From assembly GCA_009760855.2 (NCBI GenBank), contig WPIO01000021.1, positions 1,896,001-1,960,000 of the forward strand: a stretch of 64,000 bases of DNA. The letters run 5' to 3'. Position 1 is the first letter of the stretch. Every line of letters starts with the position of its first letter. A program made the position numbers and the translations under genes. This document shows positions 56,540-64,000 of this stretch, one piece after another. Under the pieces are notes generated by a model. It was not told the DNA's origin, searched no databases, and worked only from the letters and a program-made list of their open reading frames with translations. This DNA comes from Cristatella mucedo. Taxonomy: Eukaryota; Bryozoa; Phylactolaemata; Cristatellidae.

Positions 56540-57367
56540 GTCACACGGATAAAGGTGCTCGACTAAGTTCCTGCCTGAGGAAAGCGTCGTGTGGTAAATG
56601 GCGGTTTCACGCACACCTGTAATTTTTAGTTGGTAAATTGGCTGCTTTGAACTATGATGTTTGACGCAGCGATAGTCGTAATATATTTGCATAATTTGTT
56701 TGTAAAGCACCCAAAGAGAACTAAACCTCTATCGAGGTTCTCTATATTTGCCATAGGGCTCAAGCCCCGCACCCTAGTCGTCAATTGCAGCCACCTATAC
56801 GTTGGTTGTCCAAGGCGAGCACATTTACACCATAACCAAATGAGGACGGCATCTATAGAAGCCGAGAGACACTTGGTAATAGGAAGAATAGCCTGGCTGA
56901 GCGACGGTGTCAGTTAAAGTTAGCATATGCTGAACGCCGATCTGGAATTACCTTGAAAACTCAAAATACTGATAATTCTTGAGCCAATTGTTTCACAATC
57001 TACCGAGTACTGTCAGATAAAAGAGGCACGTCTCAGACATTTTGCTGTGTTAACTTTCACTCCCGTAGCTAAACTTTCTTTTAACAGACTACCTAGAAGC
57101 TCAGCTGTAACAGTCTGCTCCGAAGCTTCCATCGCTGTAGCCGTTTATTGGATAAACAGCCCCCGACTTAATTCAACAGCAACATCGCATTCAATCGGGC
57201 ACACGTCACGTGCTACTCCGCTTGTTTGCCTCTATTGCCGCGCTTTCTAATGGATAGCATAAGCTTCAATTACAATATCTGATCTTATCCATGGGCTAAA
57301 GGGCTCAATTCCATCCACCAGGTCATGGGTTCAAGTTCTTCAGGTGAAAGGTCATCGTTTTCCTTTG
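56540..57367. other. no gene recognised; worn LINE-A tail-like piece near 56700
   Basis: TTTGTAAAGCACCCAAAGAG near 56698 resembles the family-A hairpin, weakly. The rest is featureless. Confidence 0.4.
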
Positions 57368-58236
57368 AATAATAATAATAATAATAATATTGCACTTGAT
57401 AAAGCACCCTCAGAGAACTCAATCTCTTTCTAGGCGCTTTACATTTCTGGAAAGGGAAACGAGATTTCATGGTGAGTATTATCATGCTTGATAAACAACA
57501 TGAATAACATGGTTAGGGGTGACATGGACAGGGTCAGCATGCAAATGTGCAAAGTGGCAGCATGCACAGTGACAGCACCCATAAGCACATGACGGACGAA
57601 TCACAGGGACCCACTAAATGCTGTCATAGATAGGTGTGCTTTTAAGTTCTTTTTAAATGTGGTCAAGCCGGGAATGTTCTGATGCAAGTCAAGAAGTGAG
57701 TTCCAGGCTTTGGGAGCATACGAACTAAAATCACGGTCTCCCAAGAATGTGAGGTTTGTACGCGGTACTGGTAAACTGTTGGATTCCGAAAAGCGGGTGG
57801 CACTATGCTGGGCCTTGTGGAGGAGTAGATCTGAAAGATAGGCTGAAGCCAAAGAATGAAGTAACCTAAAATTGACCGAGAAACCTTGAAGTCGATCCGA
57901 TGCTTGACTGGTAGCCAGTGCAGGTCGGCGAGAAGTGGTGCGACGTGGCAACTGTGAAGCTCACGACAGGCAAGCCCAGCTGCAGAGTTTCGCACCAGCT
58001 GTAAGCTCCTTATTGCACATGCCGGTAGGGGCCAGCAAGCAGTGAGTTACAGAAGTCAAGATGGAATGTCAAGAATGCATGAACCAACTTAGACGTGGTA
58101 TCCTCATCTAAACAAGCCAGAATTTTAGCAATGCTATGTAACTGAAAGTAGGCAGACTTGATTGTGGAGCTGATGTGGTCGTCTAACGAAACGTCTCTTT
58201 GGAGCAAGACACCTAAGTTTCGAGCTGATCTTAAAT
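57368..58236 (-). mobile_element. LINE family A, 5'-truncated copy
   Basis: ATT tail and hairpin at 57368-57450. The minus strand then encodes the ORF end (FLGDRDFSSYAPKAWNSLLD), LHWLPVKHRIDFKV and LDEDTTSKLVHAFLTFHLDF. Several frame changes. 5' end near 58236. Confidence 0.87.
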
Positions 58237-58237
58237 G

Positions 58238-58290
58238 CAGTAGTGATAGCCACTTCGGTTCTTCTGCCGCATTATAAATAAGGCTGTTAA
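58238..58290 (+). repeat. SINE 3'-end remnant
   Basis: AGTGATAGCCACTTCGGTTC, then ATAAATAAGGCTGTTAAATT corresponds to the last third of the SINE. Confidence 0.55.
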
Positions 58291-59216
58291 ATTGGCCAGT
58301 CTTTTTTTCGTTTTTTTCTCTCAATAATCTTAGGTTTCCATAGACATTGATTCGCTCGGCTTCTTTCTCTTTAGTCTGTTTTTAAGTATTTACTCACATG
58401 AACATAGGCCAGAACAATGTTTGCAGTGGGTTCACCAATCCGAGCTGTTCGCTGCCATGTAAGGCGTTGCAAAAACTGCACCGTGGATCCAGGGCTGGGT
58501 CTTTTTAGTGGTCATGACCATCTATACATTTCTACTTTCCTCAAACGGCAGTGTCAAGAGTGGCGCTGTTGAGCTTCAATGAGCTGTCATCACGGGACCT
58601 ATATTTTTTTTTTTTTTTACTGAACGAAGATCGCAGCAAATGGCCAAAGTGTGCCGTTATTTCTGTGTGCTCTGGGCTGGCAAGAAGTGCCAATTGTTCG
58701 TCGAGTGTGTTAACTGGTCTATTCAAATGGTGTTAAGCCTTTGTTCACAAGAAAGTGATCTCACTTCATGACACAAGTTCCAGGTTCGATTCCAGCGCTA
58801 AGGGGGTGCCGCAAATAAGTGCGACGCACTGCTATCTAATGCGACACCACTGCCATTCGATTCTACCATTCACGTAATATTGTTTCGGGTTTACTCACTA
58901 AATTTTATGCCATTGGGCACTTGCGTTCTCCGGCGATGGCCTCTTATGGTCCGGTAAGCGAGTGGCCTAAACTTGTCAAACTGGTAGACTGCTGTCATTT
59001 CCATAATAAGCATTGTCCAATTGTGGTTTAATGAACCAATTATTGACAACTGTGTTCCAGGTGTACCAGCCAAATTTCATACAACCATGCTTTGAAATGA
59101 ATACTCAGAATGATAATATTAAATTGTGTAGCTCAGCTGAATTTATTGTTGGCGTGTTTTGTTTGTGGATGTTAACAACGTATAGTCAGGGTCTGACTAT
59201 TAATTCTGCCAATGCA
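58291..59216. other. no gene recognised; isolated B-box-like motif near 58782
   Basis: CAGGTTCGATTCCAGC near 58782 is a good Pol III B box but lacks a clear A box and cloverleaf, so it is not called as a tRNA. A 13-T run lies near 58607. Confidence 0.4.
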
Positions 59217-59228
59217 TGACAGACAGAA

Positions 59229-59291
<63 letters not shown>

Positions 59292-59310
59292 GAGAGACAG
59301 AGACAGAGAG
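59217..59310 (+). repeat. (GA)n / (GACA)n compound microsatellite
   Basis: GA run, then about twelve GACA units, then GA-rich. Confidence 0.95.
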
Positions 59311-59474
59311 AAAGGATCAGGACGAACGGCAGGCAGAGAAGTGTGCGTCCACCTAGCCCAAGCGAGGGAGGGAAGTCCTCTTTGTCTGATACCAAAAAAC
59401 GAATGTGGGATCTACATGCGTGACCTCGAGAGGGATCGGCCTCACAGCTGGCAAAACGATTTATTAGCCAGGGG

Positions 59475-60525
59475 TTCGACGAATAACCCCAATCCACCTA
59501 AATCCCCGCCGAGATCTACTTTAATTAGGCTAGTATCGACCATAACTTAGCGTTGCCGAGCTTTAATTTTTGGCTGATATTGTAGTAAAAGTTCGATTTT
59601 ATCTATTTACCAATTTCATGTTGCTGTGAGCACCAAACCGAGCAGCTAATGAGCTTCAACACTGGAGGCTTGTACGGCAATCCACTCCGATCCACAACCA
59701 TCCATTTTAGCTATTTTCAAATCCACCACAAATCAGCTGCTCGCTGCTTCAACAAGTTTGGAATATCAAACTTTGCTACACGTAAATTTACCCAGAACAT
59801 TTAGCAAGATTCCGCTCAAGCGTTCTCACGATATGCACTGAAATAAGATTGCAGTGGCCCGGGCCAATACTGCAATACACCACAATCTATTGCATTCCAC
59901 CATGCAACGACAGAGATACTGTTCGAGAAGTTCCACTTTTGATTTCACATGACAGGACATTCAGTGACGGTTGCACTGAAGAAGTTTCACTTGCATTAGC
60001 ACTGCCGTCCTTATGCAATGCCTTCCAATCGACTGCAGTAGCCAGGGCCAATACCTGAATCCACTTCCATCCACCGAATCCACACTGAAAAAATCGAAAT
60101 AGATCGGGCTGAGCTCTATTTTTTATACTGTAGTAAAGTACACAATCTGGTTTGTAAAGCCATGTAAAATAAAAAACATGGTGCATCCTCCCACTCTAAT
60201 AATGCTTGGCAATCGCCAGAAATGATACGGTAAAACAATAAAATTCACTCTATTTCAACGCAAATCATCCTCAAATCGCCATCAAGAAGCTATAATTGAC
60301 ATTGCATATAAGACTAGACTCAGTAAAAATACACCCACAAATGTTTGCTCTGTTTTTCACACGCGTTCTCATACAATGCACTGCAATTGACTTGAATGGC
60401 CCGGTCATATACAGCAATCTACCTCAATCCCCCAAAATCCGCTGCAATCCAACAAAAAAGCGACTAGAACGCCTACACTATAAGCTCTAATTGTGATTGC
60501 ACGCAGCTCTACTCTTACGCTTAAT
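59475..60525 (-). repeat. left, inverted arm of a satellite-like array
   Basis: About six units of roughly 183 bp. Each contains a cluster of CAATCCACC-type 10-bp words (near 59495, 59678, 59865, 60045, 60235 and 60412) and often GGCCCGGGCC. The whole arm is the reverse complement, in the same unit order, of about 62990-63985. Examples shared exactly after reversal are CAGTGGCCCGGGCCAATACT and CAATGCCTTCCAATCGACTG. Similarity is roughly 70-85% by eye. It starts with GGGTTCGACGAATAACCC, mirrored by GGGTAATTCGTTGAACCC at the right end. Confidence 0.82.
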
Positions 60526-60544
60526 TTCCCTTTGCTTGAGCAGC

Positions 60545-60728
60545 TCTTGAGGTCCTCTGCTGATCGTTCATGCATGTATGTCACCTCTACCTGTGGTATA
60601 CTTGTTGAGATTGAGAATGATACCATTAACAATTAGACCACGCTTCATTTGCAGGAAACGAAAAGTGCATGGAAAGAGATGAAGTTCTCTGAGGACGCTA
60701 CACAAATGTGCTGTACTTATTATTTTCA
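60545..60728 (+). repeat. LINE family A 3' UTR and tail
   Basis: ATGTATGTCACCTCTACCTG, then GAAAGAGATGAAGTTCTCTG and TTATTATTTTC. It sits at the inner edge of the left arm and may have ended the homology there. Confidence 0.7.
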
Positions 60729-61189
60729 AGGCTAAGGCATATTCTTCTTTGCCCGACCGATAAGGTTCCTAATGGCTTGGCGGTGACCTGCAATCTGAAA
60801 GTTCCCATCGCTGGAAAAATCTTCAACAGTCCTCAGGCAGAGCACGATAAAAATTCCTACGAGTTTCACCTTTACACCCGTACAGCGGTGCGACCCTCAA
60901 GTTTTACTAATTAACATAGCTTCTCGTTCTACTGCTGATGTTTTAGCGCTCATCGGAACTCTGATGCTCGCAACACCTGGCTGTGGAGGGCTGCTGACGT
61001 ATTTTTCCAGCTAATCACAAGGTCTCCTCCACCTGGTACGCCCGCTTGAAGCATACCCTTGGTCTCATGACTTGAGTTGAGTATGCATACTAACGTGGGC
61101 AGAGGAATTACGGGTAGTTATTAATTCCCATACACGCTTACATTTGCATTATCTGAGATAGTAATACTGGTAATACTTTTTATAGTACC
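60729..61189. other. spacer between the arms, nothing recognised
   Basis: No motif. No open frame with a known domain. Confidence 0.4.
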
Positions 61190-63985
61190 CTCAGGGCATT
61201 GTCAAGCAAATTTCGTCTATTTGTGACGGTGCTTTATGGTTTACAGTATTCTCCCGGGCCTTTGCCGTCGATCGTCGTGCATTGCCCTCGATTGCAGATT
61301 CGTGGTTTCTTGAAATTATACTTGTGCACTTTTAATACAGTGCCCTGTACTCAGCAAGAATGAGTGGATGTTGTCCGACCAGTTTTACGTGTAATTGGAA
61401 CAGAGCCTCGCAGATTGTTGTATTTTTCATTTCCATTGCCTTCGATTGCTATTCACTGCCTGAGATTGACATGTAGAATGGGTTGAAATTATGTGCTTCC
61501 ATAATAAACGTTATTTTTCATGATAATTGGAGCTTCTCAGCCAATGTTTAGTCAATCTGAAACAGATTGCGGTCGAAGCTAGCTGGGCCATTTTCATCGG
61601 TTGTTACGCATTGCCCACGATTGTGCTGCGCTCTCGATTGTTCGACATTATGTGGTCGCACTTTTAATACAGTGTACTGCAATACGCAAGAAAGGTTGGA
61701 GCTTCTCTTGGCAACTGTCGGTCCATTTGTAACGAATGGCTATGGATTGGCGTAATTTCCCGGGCCATCATCGTCGATTGCCGTGCATTGCCGTCAATAA
61801 AACTCCCACAATGAGTAAAAATTATACGAGCGCACAGTTACATGTTACGTGGAATAAGAGTTGCAGTTTCTTGCAGCAAATCTTGTCAGTTTTCCATGGA
61901 TTTTGCGTATTCGTTGTTGTGGAATGCCGTGCATTGCTGAAAGTTAACTACCAAATCATCTTGAAAATGCCATGGTTTCACTTGTAAACAGCGGAACGTT
62001 ATATGCAATGACAATTGGGCGTAGAGCTGCCAATTTCTCGACGATTTGCCTCGAGTTGGGGTACTGGCCCCGGGCCATTGGTTTCGATCGCCTTTCATTA
62101 CTCGGGATTTCATGTGCGTGATTAAATGGAAGACTGTGATTGCACTTTCAACGCAGTGTGTTGTGACACGTAAGATAAATTTGATCTTGGTCCAGTCACT
62201 TTCAGATGATTTGCAATCCATCGTAATCATGATCTCATGAATCATGATGGATTTCCGTATTTTCCAGGGCCGTTGCCGTCAATTGCCATGCATTGCCCAA
62301 GATTGAATGGTCAGAGCGGGTTGCAAGTGCGTGCCCACACAGTGAAATGTTACGTGGAATAAGAATGGGAGCTTGGTGCAGCCGATTTATTGTTGATTTG
62401 CTATGGATTGTGGTATTGACTTCTGCCATTGCTGTCGATAGCCGTGCATTTTAACAGTTAAAATTCAAAATAGCTTGCAAGTTCTATGAGTTCACTTTTA
62501 ACACAAATAATGTGAAATTTTGTGAAATAGTCACTTCCTGCAGCCAATTTATGGTCGATTTGCCACGGATTGTAGTGGATTGCTGCTTCGAGCCGAGCAG
62601 TTCCCATAGATTGCCATGCATTGCCCAAGATTGTACTAGCGAAATTGCTTAAAGTGATGTAGTTGACTTCAACAAGTTTTCTTTGTGACATGCATTCAAA
62701 ATTTGAGGATTGTGAAACAGATTTCTGGGCATTTTGCATCAGATTGGTGTATTTTGCCGTATTAACCCGGGCCATTGAAGTCGACTGCAGTGCATTGCTG
62801 CCGAATGGTCGAGGCAATTCTAGTGAAATTGTGCGATTACACTATAACCAAGGATTAGAGCAACGTGCTATCACTGTTAAAGCTTAAAAGAGATACACAT
62901 TCTGGTCGTTTTGTGGCTGCTTTCGGTGGATTGACGTACTGGCCCCAGCAATAGCACTCAATTGCAGTGCTTTGCTGCACAATGGTCGAGGCGATTACAG
63001 TGAAATTATGCGAGTAGACAACCGAAGAGTAGAGCAGCATGCAATCATAACTAGAGCTTCTAGTGTAGGCATTCTGGTCGCTGTGTGGCTCAATGCAGTG
63101 GATATCTGCGCATTGAGGGTGATTGTTGTACATTATTGAGCCATTGCAGTCAATCACAGCGCATTGCATTAGAACGCGTGTGCACAATAGAGCAAAATTT
63201 TGTGGGTGCACTTTAAACTGAGTCTTGTCTTATATTCAATGTCAATTAGAGCTTCGTGATCGCGATTCGAGGATGATTTAAATTGGAATAGAGGTAATTT
63301 CGGTATTTTCCCTTGTCATTTCGAGGGGTTACCACGCATAACCAGAGTGCGAGGATTCGATATTTTATGCTTTGGACTCGGTGGATTGAAGTGGATTGAG
63401 GTATTGGCCCTGGCTACCGCAGTCGATTGGAAGGCATTGCACGAGAACGGCCGTGCCAATGCAAGTGAAGTCTTTCAAGTGCAAATATCACAGAGTTTAC
63501 TATCATATGAAATAAAAAAGAAGCTTTTTGAAAAGAATTTCTTTCGTTGAGTGGTGGAATGCAGTGGATTGTGGTGGATTGCAGTATTGGCCCGGGCCAC
63601 TGAAATCTTATTTCAGTGGACTTCGTGAGAACGCATGAGCGGAATCTCGCGAAATGTTCTGGGTACACTACTTATAGCGCAGTTTGATATTACAATCTTT
63701 TTGGAGCCGTTGGCAGCTGATTTGTGTTGGATTTGAAGGGAACTATAATGGATTGCAGTTGATTGAGATGGATTGGGGTACTGGCATCCGGCGTTGAAGC
63801 TCATTTGCATAAGTGCTGGCTCTCACAGTGACATGAAATTCGGTCGACAGATAAAATTGAACTTGTACTACAATATCAGCCCAAAATCTAAGCTCGCAAG
63901 ACTAATTTCTAGTAGATGCTAATCTAATTAGACTGGATTTTGGCGGATTGAGGTGGATTTGGGTAATTCGTTGAACCCATATAAT
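61190..63985 (+). repeat. satellite-like array, right block
   Basis: About 14 diverged units of roughly 170-195 bp. The recurring word pattern is GGCCATTGC-GTCGATTGC-GTGCATTGCC (for example near 61770, 62270, 62600, 62770, 63140), preceded by runs of TGGATTG-AG 10-bp words. The last five or six units mirror the left arm. The units from about 61190 to 62990 have no visible partner on the left. No coding potential. The block may continue past the window end. Confidence 0.8.
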
Positions 63986-64000
63986 TTTATCAAGTGTTTG

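Noticed and set aside
57280-57365. tRNA or SINE head around GGGTTCAAGTTCTT
   Set aside because: No pairing acceptor stem and no SINE body after it.
58740-58830. tRNA gene
   Set aside because: B box present, but no A box or cloverleaf could be drawn.
59475-63985. CRISPR array
   Set aside because: Units are about 183 bp, diverged and without alternation of constant repeats and unique spacers; the context is animal DNA.

Overview
The window looks like nuclear DNA of an invertebrate animal. It has a seven-exon animal transporter gene with GT-AG introns, an intronless seven-helix receptor, CR1/L2-type LINEs, tRNA-derived SINEs, Ty3/gypsy-like fossils and long microsatellites. I cannot name the phylum from the sequence. 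Only two complete protein genes can be supported, and most of the rest is repeats in various states of decay.

Layout. 1-12.4 kb holds no intact gene. It carries two decayed exons (1802-2557 and 3137-3314) of a paralogue of the transporter further along, a short LTR-like fossil inside a LINE fragment (3792-3994), a coding relic of an uncharacterised family (about 6240-7400), two SINEs and several LINE pieces. 12499-24145 (+) is a complete SLC16/MCT-type transporter gene: 7 coding exons, 607 residues, all six introns in phase 1, with SINEs, microsatellites, a G-rich tract and a LINE tail in the introns. Its 3' exons lie in a GC- and CpG-rich block. 26-44 kb is a dense field of LINE copies from two families: A, with a 3' hairpin and an ATT-rich tail, and B, with an ATTAC-rich tail. 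It also holds a 1.05-kb LTR-like element inserted in a B copy, SINEs, and a long palindrome at 30684-30872. 44.8-46.5 kb is the longest LINE-A copy, with reverse-transcriptase motifs. 48.3-51.6 kb is a decayed Ty3/gypsy-like fossil split by a LINE-B insertion. 53462-54666 is a second copy of the LTR-like element. It ends about 320 bp before the ATG of a class-A GPCR-like gene (54985-56382, +). 57.4-58.3 kb is another LINE-A copy. 59.5-64 kb is a diverged satellite-like array of about 183-bp units, in which a left block is the mirror image of the right end, unit by unit.

The two genes share no pathway that I can see. The most informative structures are the mirrored satellite array, the transporter relic upstream of its living paralogue, the 3' hairpins of the two LINE families, the palindromic arm of the SINE, the 30.7-kb palindrome, and a receptor with altered signature motifs beside an LTR-like element. 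All homology statements come from reading the sequence. No database search was run, and percent identities are estimates by eye.
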